Shown: one piece after another, positions 1 through 8,327 of the stretch
Numbering within the stretch: the first letter of the stretch is position 1
Layout: each line of letters begins with the position of its first letter
Assembly: GCF_945957525.1 (NCBI RefSeq)
Contig: NZ_CAMFLA010000015.1
Span: 42,470-106,469, forward strand
From: an uncultured Aquitalea sp.
GTDB taxonomy: Bacteria; Pseudomonadota; Gammaproteobacteria; Burkholderiales; Chromobacteriaceae
Length of the DNA stretch: 64,000 bases
Reading direction: 5' to 3'
The notes under the pieces: generated by a model
Database searches by the model: none
What the model was told of the DNA's origin: nothing
The model's input: the letters and a program-made list of their open reading frames with translations, nothing else
Program-made: the position numbers and the translations under genes

Positions 1-352
1 GATTCCGCACGAACAACCAGCCCAGAAAAGCCATCGAAAACGGCTTCACCAGCCAGTTCACGAATAGCGTGACGCCGATGCCGCGGACGTGCTGCCTCAC
101 TTCATGCAAGGCGCTGAAATCCACCTTCACCAGCATGGGGATAATCATGACCCAGATCAGCAGGCCGACCGGCAGATTCACCTGCGCCACCGCCATGTGG
201 CCGATGGCCTGAAACACGCGGGGCGCCAGCTGACCGGCAGCGATACCGGCGATGATGCAGAGAAACACCCAGAGGGTCAGATAACGCTCGAAAACACTCA
301 TCGGCGCGCCGGCCGCGGCCTTGGCGCCAGCTTCACATTGAACAACAGACAT
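1..352 (-). CDS. acr3: ACR3-family arsenite efflux permease (5' part only)
   Basis: N-terminal 117 codons of an inner-membrane As(III) exporter; the rest lies beyond the left edge. The reading starts at an ATG whose first base is 352 and shows an alternating hydrophobic pattern. It contains the ACR3-typical stretch with PMLVKVDF, a GVTLFVNWLVKPF segment and MAFLGWLFV, as expected for the first three membrane helices of the BART superfamily. It follows arsC by 9 nt and is the last visible gene of an arsR-arsC-acr3 operon. ACR3 proteins export the arsenite made by ArsC and use the membrane potential. The family assignment is firm; completeness cannot be judged. Confidence 0.9.
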   Translation of the reverse strand, partial: MSVVQCEAGAKAAAGAPMSVFERYLTLWVFLCIIAGIAAGQLAPRVFQAIGHMAVAQVNLPVGLLIWVMIIPMLVKVDFSALHEVRQHVRGIGVTLFVNWLVKPFSMAFLGWLFVRN

Positions 353-361
353 GATGGTTCC

Positions 362-781
362 TCACAAGCCCAGGGCTTCGCGCACAGCCGGCACCAGCCG
401 TGCGCGAATGTCGTCGCGCACCGCCAGGAAGCTTTCCAGCGGCTCGCCGTGCGGGTCGTGAAAGCCCACGTGGATACGCTTCACCGGCCGCGGGAAAACG
501 GGACAGGTTTCCTTGGCGTTGTCGCAAACGCTGACCACCAGATCGATTTCCTGGTCCATGACGTCTTCAACCGTTTTCGGGAACAGGCCTTCCGTCGGCA
601 AGCCCGCCAACTGCAAGGCTTCGATGGCGCCATCGGCGACCTTGGGTTGCGGGAGGGTGCCGGCGGAGATGCCGCGCACGAGGCCAGCCAGATCGTGGTT
701 AAGGATTGCTTCACCCATCTGGGAGCGGCAGGAATTTCCCGTGCAGAGAACAAGGACAGTTTTCGGGTTGCTCATGGTCAT
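362..781 (-). CDS. arsC: Arsenate reductase, thioredoxin-coupled low-MW phosphatase type
   Basis: 139 residues with the low-molecular-weight phosphatase P-loop CX5R at C13-R19 (CTGNSCR). A second cysteine pair, C86 and C93, lies in CDNAKETC with the spacing of the redox pair of the pI258-type ArsC. The enzyme reduces As(V) to As(III) through a Cys triad that thioredoxin resets. The start at 781 is chosen because its ATG overlaps the arsR stop in an ATGA and has an AAGAGA ribosome site; a second ATG at 775 is possible. Acr3, immediately downstream, would export the product. Confidence 0.93.
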   Translation of the reverse strand: MTMSNPKTVLVLCTGNSCRSQMGEAILNHDLAGLVRGISAGTLPQPKVADGAIEALQLAGLPTEGLFPKTVEDVMDQEIDLVVSVCDNAKETCPVFPRPVKRIHVGFHDPHGEPLESFLAVRDDIRARLVPAVREALGL

Positions 782-1140
782 TTCTCTTGGGAGTGGGGCT
801 TCTGGGTCCGACGCTTGGCGAGTGCGTCGCAAGCCGTCGTCTTCGGCAAACATGCCTTTCCCTGGCAGCAGTTGTGGGCCAGGAATGCAATCAGTTCGTT
901 CATCGTCCCGTACTCGGCGGAATAGTGGATGAAGCGACTCTCACGCTCGCCCTTGATAAGACCGACACGACTCAGGTGCGACAGGTGAAAGGACAGCGTG
1001 GCATTCGGAATATTCAGGCGCTCACCAATGGCGGAGGCGTTGACCCCCTCCGGGCCAGCCTCCACGAGCAGGCGGAAGATAGCAAGACGCGACTCGTGCC
1101 CGAGAGCGGCAAGGATTTCAGCAGCGGTTAAAGTTTCCAT
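778..1140 (-). CDS. arsR: ArsR/SmtB-family arsenic-responsive repressor
   Basis: 120 residues with a winged helix-turn-helix: HESRLAIFRLLVEAG near 15-29 and recognition-helix region NATLSFHLSHLSRVGL near 46-62. Adjacent cysteines C91 and C92, with C97 further on, sit in the C-terminal tail and could bind As(III). In this family, arsenite binding releases the repressor from its operon promoter. The open frame extends further upstream, but the ATG at 1140 gives the normal family N-terminus. It is the first gene of the ars operon and is coupled to arsC by a 4-nt overlap. Confidence 0.93.
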   Translation of the reverse strand: METLTAAEILAALGHESRLAIFRLLVEAGPEGVNASAIGERLNIPNATLSFHLSHLSRVGLIKGERESRFIHYSAEYGTMNELIAFLAHNCCQGKACLPKTTACDALAKRRTQKPHSQEK

Positions 1141-1147
1141 GTTTCCA

Positions 1148-1162
1148 ATATTATAGAAATAT
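1148..1162 (-). promoter_or_regulatory. Putative ars promoter -10 and ArsR operator
   Basis: Just upstream of arsR there is an inverted repeat ATATT-N5-AATAT. It overlaps a perfect leftward TATAAT (1150-1155), 8 nt before the start codon. A palindrome on the -10 element is typical of ArsR/SmtB operators. No clear -35 was identified. The operator role is inferred from position and symmetry. Confidence 0.5.
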
Positions 1163-1275
1163 AGAAGCGAGTCAAATGACGGATTTATTGTTGTGGCGCG
1201 CGCCAAGGTTCTTGGGCGCAACCGGGATGGCCTGTTGCACGAGCCGTGCAATGCTCGTGCAAGCAAATAACAAAA

Positions 1276-1425
1276 GGGGGGCGTGTACTGAATTTTGTGT
1301 AAACGGACATTTGGCAGGAAACTGCCACCTAGTCTGGAGACACAATGAGCTCGAAGAAACACGACGTACCTGACACACTACTGGACAGCTTGCTGGCCGA
1401 TTACCAGAAGCCCGAAGACCTCATC
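1276..1425 (+). mobile_element. 5' scar of an IS256-family insertion sequence
   Basis: From the ATG at 1345, 27 codons read like the conserved start of IS256-type transposases (MSSKKHDVP, then LLADYQKPEDLI). After this the frame continues into unrelated residues, so nearly all of the transposase, including its DDE core, is gone. The upstream G-rich segment, followed by an AT-rich terminal sequence at about 1276-1305, would be the left end. No matching right end is visible. It marks a recombination junction between the ars operon and the siderophore operon. Confidence 0.6.
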
Positions 1426-2069
1426 ACCGATCCCGCACTACGCCGCATGGCGGACCATTACGCGTTGCGTGCCCACTTGGTGCAGGACGCTGCGCGAAAT
1501 GAATCAGGCCGAGGAGTTGGGCTGCTATCTCGAAACGGCTTGGCAAGGTGCGGTATGGTCGTTCAAGTCGCCCCCGAAAAAAACCCCGCAGGCCAAACTA
1601 GTGATGGTAAATCTGTTGAGCCTGTGCCAGCTGGAAACCAATGCCATGACTAATCACTGAACAGCATGGCAGTGCTTGCGAGAGGGGGTCATCTATGCCG
1701 ATGGCGTCTGGCAGCACTTATCGACCGATTCGCTGCTCGCACCGACGCACACTATCCGCCAAGCTAATAAGTCACGAAAACTCATCATCCAGCATAAAAC
1801 AAAGCACGATTGGCTTTTTGGCCTTGCCCCGTCCTCCCAATGCCCAGCGACAGCCAAATCGCACCCTATCTTGAACAGGCCAGCGTTCTGCCTGATACCT
1901 CTGTTCTAGGTGCTCTCCGATGAGCTGATTCGTAGCCACCGCTCTTCACCTCGCGTGTGAGTGCTGAAGCACTGCATCCGGCACTAGTGCTAAGCCGACA
2001 CTATTGACACCTTGAACATCGAGTATCCCCGCGCGCAATTGAGTGAGGCCGAGTATTCGATAAATCCCA
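1426..2069. other. Unassigned accessory DNA, no convincing gene
   Basis: Open frames here are short, lack ribosome sites and match no family I recognise. The segment next to the IS scar (1430-1650) has codon-like composition on the plus strand in two frames, such as a 63-codon frame from 1469. This suggests a decayed gene. The segment also serves as the 3' flank of the ABC ATPase gene that ends at 2070. Confidence 0.4.
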
Positions 2070-2825
2070 TTACACCACACCATCTACGATCACATGAGCG
2101 ATGCCTTGCGAGCAGCGCTCGATGCGTGCGTCGATCTGATACACCTCTCGCAGTATCTGCTCCGTGATGACATTGCAACTGGGACCACTGGCCCGTGCGG
2201 TGCCTCCAGCAATTACTACAACCTGGTCAGTAAAATGCAAGGCCTGATTGAGGTCGTGAATGGCGATGAAAACCAGAAGCCCGCGCTCGTGTGCCTGCTT
2301 GCGCATGAAGTCGAGGACCTGTATCTGCCGATGCAGGTCGAGCGCGCTGGTTGGTTCGTCCATCAACATCACTTCCGGCTCACGTGCCAGCGTCTGTGCG
2401 ATTGATACCAGTTGACGCTGTCCGCCGCTGAGTTCACTCAATTGGCGAAACGCCAGTTCGATGATGCCAAGCGAAGCCAAAATGGTGTCGATTTTTGCTA
2501 GGTCCTTGTCATGTACCATCCACGTCGGTGCCTGTTGCTTGCGTGTCAGCAAAACAGATTCGTATACAGTCATCCGCGCATTGGCGCTGATGTCCTGCGG
2601 CATGTAGCCGATGCTGCCATACCCCTTGCGCGCTCCATCCAACACCACACGCCCAGGCCCATCGATCAGGCCGGCGATGCGTTTGAACAGGGTCGATTTA
2701 CCAGCCGCATTAGGGCCGACAACTGCCACCACTTCGCCACCGCAGAAGGTGGGCGTGCTGACATCAATGAGAACCTTCCTCCCTCCATAACTTGCGCCGA
2801 GACGTTCCAAACGCAGCTTCACCAT
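2070..2825 (-). CDS. Iron-siderophore ABC transporter ATPase (FecE/FepC type)
   Basis: 251 residues, the normal length for the FecE/FhuC/BtuD group. Walker A GPNAAGKST is at 37-45, the signature LSGGQ at 132-136 and Walker B MLMDEP at 153-158, followed by TSALD and a switch-region AIHD. It would energise import of the ferric siderophore through the permease encoded just upstream, whose 3' end it overlaps by 7 nt. It is the last gene of the leftward siderophore operon. Substrate is inferred from context. Confidence 0.92.
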   Translation of the reverse strand: MVKLRLERLGASYGGRKVLIDVSTPTFCGGEVVAVVGPNAAGKSTLFKRIAGLIDGPGRVVLDGARKGYGSIGYMPQDISANARMTVYESVLLTRKQQAPTWMVHDKDLAKIDTILASLGIIELAFRQLSELSGGQRQLVSIAQTLAREPEVMLMDEPTSALDLHRQIQVLDFMRKQAHERGLLVFIAIHDLNQALHFTDQVVVIAGGTARASGPSCNVITEQILREVYQIDARIERCSQGIAHVIVDGVV

Positions 2826-3880
2826 ATGTTTCTCCTGCTGCCAAGAATGAGGGAAATGAAGAACGGCACGCCAATCAGCGCGGTCACCACTCCGATCGGA
2901 AAGATAGAGCCCGGAATCAGGGTTTTGCTGACCACCGAACTAACCGACAGCACCAGCGCGCCGGTCAGCAACGAGGCCGGCAGGAAAAAGCGTTGGTCTT
3001 CCCCAATTAGCATGCGTGCGATATGCGGGCCAACCAGACCGACAAAACCGATGGAACCAACGAAGGCGACCGGGATCGCCGCAAGCAGGCTGACGAGGAC
3101 CAGGGTCTGCCAACGTAGCCTTGCCACGTTAATGCCAAAGCTGGCAGCTTTGTCGTCACCCAGGCGCAAGGCGGTGAGAGCCCAAGCTCGTCTGACGAAC
3201 AGCGGCAGCGTGAGCGCAATTACCAGACAGGTTACGGCCAGCTTGGGCCAGGTAGCCTTGGTCAGGCTGCCCATGGTCCAAAACACCACAGCAGCCACCG
3301 CCTGCTCGCTAGCGAAGTATTGCACCAAGGCCAGCAGCGCGTTGAAGACGAATACCAATGCAATACCGAGCAGCACGATGGTTTCGGTACCCACGCCACG
3401 ACGCAGACTCAGCAAGTGAATGATCAGAACCGACACCATGGCCATGGCAAAGGCATTGAGCGGCACCATATACTCAGTTGCGGTCGGAAACAGCTTGAGA
3501 CCGAACGCCAGTCCGAGCGCGGCACCAAAGCTGGCAGCAGCGGATACGCCGAGAGTAAACGGGCTCGCCAGGGGATTGTTGAGAATAGTCTGCATCTGCG
3601 CGCCTGCGAGTGAAAGCGCGGCACCCACCGTCGCTGCCATCAATGCCACCGGCAGGCGAATCTCCCACAGCACCACCCGTAACTGGTCAGGGGCACTGCT
3701 CGGATGCAACAAGGCGCCGATCACGTCTTCGAGCCTATAGCTGGCAGGGCCCAATGCCAGGTCGAGCAATAGGCTCAACAGTAGCAGCACTGCGAGTACA
3801 CTGAGCAGGCTGCGTTTGCGCCGCACCAGCGTGCGATAGATTGCCTGCTGCCCCACCCGGGCTACATGGCTGGAATTCAT
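2819..3880 (-). CDS. FecCD-family ferric-siderophore permease
   Basis: 353 residues with a short basic N-terminus and about nine to ten hydrophobic helices. FecCD landmarks include the RLPVALMAATVGAALSLAG region (near 75-93), the coupling segment with GFVGLVGPHIARML, and a C-terminal GVPFFISLIL. It is the inner-membrane channel of the importer. A single permease this size probably works as a homodimer, as in BtuC. The start overlaps the stop of the binding-protein gene in an ATGA, so the genes are translationally coupled. Confidence 0.93.
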   Translation of the reverse strand: MNSSHVARVGQQAIYRTLVRRKRSLLSVLAVLLLLSLLLDLALGPASYRLEDVIGALLHPSSAPDQLRVVLWEIRLPVALMAATVGAALSLAGAQMQTILNNPLASPFTLGVSAAASFGAALGLAFGLKLFPTATEYMVPLNAFAMAMVSVLIIHLLSLRRGVGTETIVLLGIALVFVFNALLALVQYFASEQAVAAVVFWTMGSLTKATWPKLAVTCLVIALTLPLFVRRAWALTALRLGDDKAASFGINVARLRWQTLVLVSLLAAIPVAFVGSIGFVGLVGPHIARMLIGEDQRFFLPASLLTGALVLSVSSVVSKTLIPGSIFPIGVVTALIGVPFFISLILGSRRNIW

Positions 3881-5061
3881 AACTGTTTCCCCTTGGCTGG
3901 AAGGCTCACGAAATAGCCGGATTGGTAGCTAATCGGCAAAAAACGCTGGTGCAATTCGCGAAAGGTAGCATCCGGATCGACATCGGCGAATAGTCCCGGG
4001 TGGAACCACTTGGCCAATTGCTGGATTGCCACGAACTGGTACGGGCTGTTATAGAACTGATGCCAGATGGCATGAAAGGCTTGGTTCCGGTTGGCGGTAA
4101 CGCCGGCGTAAGCCGGCCGCTTGGTATAGGCGGCGAGCTTGTGCGCGGCTTCCGCCAGGTCTGCGCCCGGCCCAACCCCGATCCAGCTACCGTGCGGAAC
4201 GAACGCCTCCCAGTTGGCGCTGGTGATAACCACCTGGTCTGGGTTGGCGGCGACTACCTGCTCGGGGTTGAGCTGGCCGAAGGTACCACGGATGATATCG
4301 TGCGCCACGTTGCGACCACCCGCCATCTCGACGAACTTGCCGAAGTTCTCGTTACCGAAGCTCAGACAGCAGTCCTGGGTATAGCCGCCGATGCGTTCGA
4401 TGAACACCTTGGGGCGTGCCGGCTGCCAGGCGGCGATGACGTCGGTGACGCGCTTGATCTGTTGCTGTCGAAACGCAATGAATGCTTCGGCCCGTGCCTC
4501 CTTGCCGAACAGCTTGCCGAACAGACGCATGGTCGGCTCGGTGTTTTCCATCGGGTAGTGGCGGAAGTCAACATAGACCACCGGAATGCCGAGTTCGCCG
4601 AGCTTCTCGATATACCGCGCATCATCAGTAGCGCGCTGCGATTCGATATTCATGATGATCACGTCGGGCTTAAGCGCGATCGCCTGCTCAATGTCGAACG
4701 AGCCATCCTCGAAACCGCCGAAAGTCGGAATCTCGGCAATTTTGGGAAATTTACGCAGATAGGCGTTATAGGTGTCCGGATCGGACTGGATCAGATCCTT
4801 ACGCCAGCCAATGATGCGCTGCATAGGGTTGTCTGTATCGAGTGCCGCTACCAGGTAAAGCTGACGGCCTTCGCCCAGGATCACGCGCCGTACTGGCAGG
4901 CGCACTGGCACCTTGCGACCGGCAAGGTCGGTAATCGTGGTGGCACCGGGTAAGGCTGCGGCGGTAGCGTTGCTTCTGACCGGCTTTGCCAGGAAAACCA
5001 GCAGACCGGCTAATGCCGCCAGGATGAGGGCTGCAAATGCCCATCGACGATGGAATGCCAT
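3877..5061 (-). CDS. Periplasmic ferric-siderophore binding protein
   Basis: 394 residues from the ATG at 5061, which has an AAGAGA site 7 nt upstream; a longer in-frame start at 5118 would put extra residues before the signal peptide. The N-terminus is a basic-hydrophobic export signal (RRWAFAALILAALAGLLVF). The mature part has the TroA/FecB-type layout: a VRLPVRRVI strand, ALKPDVIIMN, and a second lobe with GTFGQLNPEQV. It would pass the ligand from the TonB receptor to the FecCD permease. A 120-nt gap separates it from the MFS gene, so a secondary promoter is possible. Confidence 0.88.
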   Translation of the reverse strand: MAFHRRWAFAALILAALAGLLVFLAKPVRSNATAAALPGATTITDLAGRKVPVRLPVRRVILGEGRQLYLVAALDTDNPMQRIIGWRKDLIQSDPDTYNAYLRKFPKIAEIPTFGGFEDGSFDIEQAIALKPDVIIMNIESQRATDDARYIEKLGELGIPVVYVDFRHYPMENTEPTMRLFGKLFGKEARAEAFIAFRQQQIKRVTDVIAAWQPARPKVFIERIGGYTQDCCLSFGNENFGKFVEMAGGRNVAHDIIRGTFGQLNPEQVVAANPDQVVITSANWEAFVPHGSWIGVGPGADLAEAAHKLAAYTKRPAYAGVTANRNQAFHAIWHQFYNSPYQFVAIQQLAKWFHPGLFADVDPDATFRELHQRFLPISYQSGYFVSLPAKGKQL

Positions 5062-5181
5062 GATGAATCTCTTGAAATCCAAGAATGAGTAGTCGGTCAA
5101 ACCGGCGCTACCCACCATTTCGGTTGAATGCCTCGTATTGCTGAAGGGCCTGACTGAAGACTACAAGCGCTTGGCGCAAAC

Positions 5182-6417
5182 TCAGCCATGCTCCTCCTGT
5201 GGGCGGGCAGTAGTTACCCGTTCACTCCGCATTGCCAACACGGCCACCATCGCCAATGCGTAGCATGCCGCCACATAGAAATAGGTGTAGCGAAGCCCCA
5301 CGACTTGGGTTAGCCAGCCGCCAAGCGCGATGCCGGTGATCGACGCGAACTGCGCAGTGCTCTGACCGATGCCGAGAATGTAGCCCTGGCGTTGGCTGCC
5401 AGCCGCCTTGGAGATCAAGGCCATCAGTACCGGTGTGGTCGCGCCAAGCAGCACACCCCAGGCGAAATGAATAGCGATGAATACCGCAATGCTGCGGGTG
5501 AGGCCGGCTACCGCCGTCAATATCGCGCAAGCCATCGCCACGTGGGTGATGCTGCGCAGTGCGTCGTCCAGTTGCTTGCGTTCGAAATAGCGTGCCCACA
5601 GCGTAGCCGACACCACGAAACCGAACGCCTGCAAGCCGTAGCTCAAACCCACCAGCCAATTACTCACGCCGAACACCGAGCGGACATAGAGCGAGAATGG
5701 GGTTTGGGTGATCATACGGCTCAAAAGCAGGAGTCCAGTCACGCAAAGCAGCCCGGCGATCGGAGGCTTGCGCCACAGCGCCCCAGGTTCGAGCATAGTG
5801 TCACTCACGGAGGGCACTGCCTTGGCAACGGGTCGCACAGAGGGCAGGATCAGCGCAACGGTGCCCGCACAGATTGCGCATGCCACGGCGGCGCCGATGT
5901 TGATCCAGTAAAAGCTGGCATGATCGAGGATCAGGCCACCTGCCACGGCCCCGAACAGCGAGCCAACATTGGTAGACACCTGTAAATAGGCGAACAGGCG
6001 CACGTGCCGTGCGGGCGACTCTATGCTGACCCCATACGCCTGCGCCGGCGCAATATAGCCGGCGCAGGCTCCCTGCAGGAGGCGCAGCACGAGGATGGTC
6101 CACACGTCTTGGGCAAAGGCCAATGCAAGCTGAGTCAGCGCCAGGCCGAGCAGTGCGCGGACCATCATAAGCTTGTGGCCGAAGCGATCACCGACCCGCC
6201 CCCAGAATGTGCTGGTCAGCACGATGCCGAGCATCGGGCCGACGTAAATGGCGACGCCGGCAAAACCGAACTGCCAGCCGGAAGTGCTGAGCGCCCGGAG
6301 ATGAATGGGCCAGAACGGCCCGCTCATCTCCATGGCGCCCATCGATACCAACTGGACCACGAACAGCAGATGAATGAGCCGTGACGACCGTGCCGGCGCG
6401 ATCGGAGCGTGTGCCAT
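5182..6417 (-). CDS. MFS transporter, probable siderophore exporter
   Basis: 411 residues with twelve predicted membrane segments. An MFS motif-A-like GRVGDRFGHKLMM lies in the loop after helix 2, and a second half begins near ALWRKPPIAGLL. The start at 6417 lies 3 nt after the stop of the synthetase gene, and a long in-frame extension overlapping that gene is rejected. MFS exporters of this size accompany NIS siderophore synthetases (SbnD, AlcS, PvsC and LbtB types). Export of the locus product is inferred from context. Confidence 0.85.
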   Translation of the reverse strand: MAHAPIAPARSSRLIHLLFVVQLVSMGAMEMSGPFWPIHLRALSTSGWQFGFAGVAIYVGPMLGIVLTSTFWGRVGDRFGHKLMMVRALLGLALTQLALAFAQDVWTILVLRLLQGACAGYIAPAQAYGVSIESPARHVRLFAYLQVSTNVGSLFGAVAGGLILDHASFYWINIGAAVACAICAGTVALILPSVRPVAKAVPSVSDTMLEPGALWRKPPIAGLLCVTGLLLLSRMITQTPFSLYVRSVFGVSNWLVGLSYGLQAFGFVVSATLWARYFERKQLDDALRSITHVAMACAILTAVAGLTRSIAVFIAIHFAWGVLLGATTPVLMALISKAAGSQRQGYILGIGQSTAQFASITGIALGGWLTQVVGLRYTYFYVAACYALAMVAVLAMRSERVTTARPQEEHG

Positions 6418-6419
6418 TG

Positions 6420-8327
6420 TCAGTTCCCGCTCGGTGCCGCTGCCAGTGGATTGGGCAGTTGGTGCTGCAGACGGTAGTCGGCGTACTTGAGCAGATGCAT
6501 GCGCAACACAGAGCGCGTGAACCACGGTTGCGTAAGGAAGGCCACCCGCTCTCGCTGCCACAGCACCGGATCGACCCGCTCCGCGACGGCATCGAACGCG
6601 CCCTCGGTCTCCTCGCGTAGTATCTCCCACAGCCGGGTCGGAGCTAGTTCGTACTCGTTGGTTAACAGCAGCGCCACTTCGTGCAGGTGGCACACAAAGC
6701 ATGCATCCACCACGAACGAGCGCACCGGCTCGATGTCGCCATCGAACATGGTCGGCAGAATGCCAGGATACACATAGGGCTTGAGTTCGTAGCCGCGCGC
6801 ATTCAGTAGAGGCGTGTAGGTGCGGCCGTCGCCGAAGTCGCGGATTAGCAGGCTCTTCGGCGCACCATCCGTATCGAACAGCACCGAGGTGTTCTGCTGG
6901 TGCGCCTCAAGCGCGATTCCATACAGCAGGTAGATCGCGATCACCGGGCGCGTAACTACGCGCGCATACTGACGGAAATATGCTTCAACCGTCTCTCTGG
7001 ATGCTCGCACACCACCGCGTTCGATCAGTTCGCTGATGAGCGGCCGGCCACTAACCGGCGCACCAGTCAGCAAGGCAGCCACGGTGATTGGCAGCAGACC
7101 ATCGGAGCGTTCGAACGCTTCCCGGCTGTTGCGGAAGGCGACCGACAGATGGCGTCCCGGGTGGTCTTCCTGCCGCACCGCATGTTTATAGTGGAACGCC
7201 ACCTCTTCCGGGAAGATGTCGAGCATCCGGTCGAAACCGTGCTCGACAGCCAGGATGCGCTTGATCACTGCGCTGATGCGCGGTCCCATATGGATCGACT
7301 TCGCCTGCAGGCTGCGCTGCTCGCTGGTCAGCCACAATGCTACCGGCAGCTTGATGAACGGCGGCGTGCCCGGCAACTGCGGCAGCATGGTACGAAACGA
7401 CATGGTCGGCAGGGTTTCGATGTCTGGACCATCCAGGATCAGGATACCTTCCTCTATCTCGGCTGCGTATTCCTTGCGCACGAAATTCTCCAAGTGCCAA
7501 GCGTGGAGCGGTAGCGGCAGCCAGTCCGTTTCATCGAGTCCTCTGGCATTCAGGCCGGCCTTCCAACTCGCCCATTGTGTGGGGAAATTCGCGGCGAACC
7601 AGTCATGGTAGCTATGCACGTGCGGCATGCGTTCCAAGTACGCGTTATCGGCGCGAAGCGCGGCGATGCGTACCGGCACTTTGGCGTTGAACTCGGGCGA
7701 CAGCGCGGCCACCTGTTCCGGGGTCAAGTCCGGTTTGGATTTCCAGGTCGGGTAGAACGGGTGTCCTTCGAGCGAGCCCCATTGGTCGAGCAGCACCGCC
7801 GCCGCGCTGGTGCTGGAGTGTCGGCGCAAGTAGTCGGTGAGGCCCCAAGCGCCGGCAACACCGATATGCTCGCGCAGTTCGCCGTTCCACGCTTCGCGGT
7901 AGAGGCGCGCCAGTGCATCGTTAGCGACGCTGTTGGCCATATCGGCCTTCAAGCCGGCTACGCCTTCGTCGCTCGGGGCAAAATCGAAGCACTCACGCAA
8001 GGTCTCGATCAGCTGTGCGGCACTTACGATCGCACTGCGCTTGCCACCGTGCTCAATCAGGGTGATCGCGCCATGATTGATGAACGTATTGGCGGGAGCC
8101 ACCTGCAAGTCTTCGAAGTAGACCAAGGCTAGCCGATGCCACAACGGCAACCACACGCTGCGGCCTTGTGGAGCAAATACCAACATTGCGGGGTCAATGA
8201 TCTTTTCGGCGAACAGGCAACGCACTACGCGGCGCAGTGCATTGCGTTCGGCATTGTGCAGGGCGACGGCTTCGCGCCCTGCGGACATGTTGCTCCCGAT
8301 TTGTCGGGGATTCAGATTGCTTTTCAT
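6420..8327 (-). CDS. IucA/IucC-family NRPS-independent siderophore synthetase
   Basis: 635 residues, a usual length. The N-terminal half carries the family motif GHPFYPTWKSKPDL (188-201). A central segment contains KSIHMGPRISAVIKR, part of the nucleotide/carboxylate site, and the C-terminal FhuF-like part contains LIRDFGDGRTY. The enzyme adenylates a carboxylate, usually citrate or 2-oxoglutarate, and joins it to an amine or alcohol. The start at 8327 overlaps the opine dehydrogenase stop in an ATGA. It is the only NIS synthetase in the operon, whereas staphyloferrin B uses three, so one enzyme may act twice or the product is smaller. Confidence 0.93.
   Translation of the reverse strand: MKSNLNPRQIGSNMSAGREAVALHNAERNALRRVVRCLFAEKIIDPAMLVFAPQGRSVWLPLWHRLALVYFEDLQVAPANTFINHGAITLIEHGGKRSAIVSAAQLIETLRECFDFAPSDEGVAGLKADMANSVANDALARLYREAWNGELREHIGVAGAWGLTDYLRRHSSTSAAAVLLDQWGSLEGHPFYPTWKSKPDLTPEQVAALSPEFNAKVPVRIAALRADNAYLERMPHVHSYHDWFAANFPTQWASWKAGLNARGLDETDWLPLPLHAWHLENFVRKEYAAEIEEGILILDGPDIETLPTMSFRTMLPQLPGTPPFIKLPVALWLTSEQRSLQAKSIHMGPRISAVIKRILAVEHGFDRMLDIFPEEVAFHYKHAVRQEDHPGRHLSVAFRNSREAFERSDGLLPITVAALLTGAPVSGRPLISELIERGGVRASRETVEAYFRQYARVVTRPVIAIYLLYGIALEAHQQNTSVLFDTDGAPKSLLIRDFGDGRTYTPLLNARGYELKPYVYPGILPTMFDGDIEPVRSFVVDACFVCHLHEVALLLTNEYELAPTRLWEILREETEGAFDAVAERVDPVLWQRERVAFLTQPWFTRSVLRMHLLKYADYRLQHQLPNPLAAAPSGN

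Noticed and set aside
89..932. Rightward frames of 278 and 139 codons across the ars operon
   Set aside because: They are antisense to acr3, arsC and arsR, lack ribosome sites and have His/Arg-rich compositions typical of reverse readings of GC-rich genes.
4000..4953. Rightward 317-codon frame opposite the siderophore-binding protein gene
   Set aside because: Antisense to a well-supported gene in a tightly packed operon; no signal or family features.
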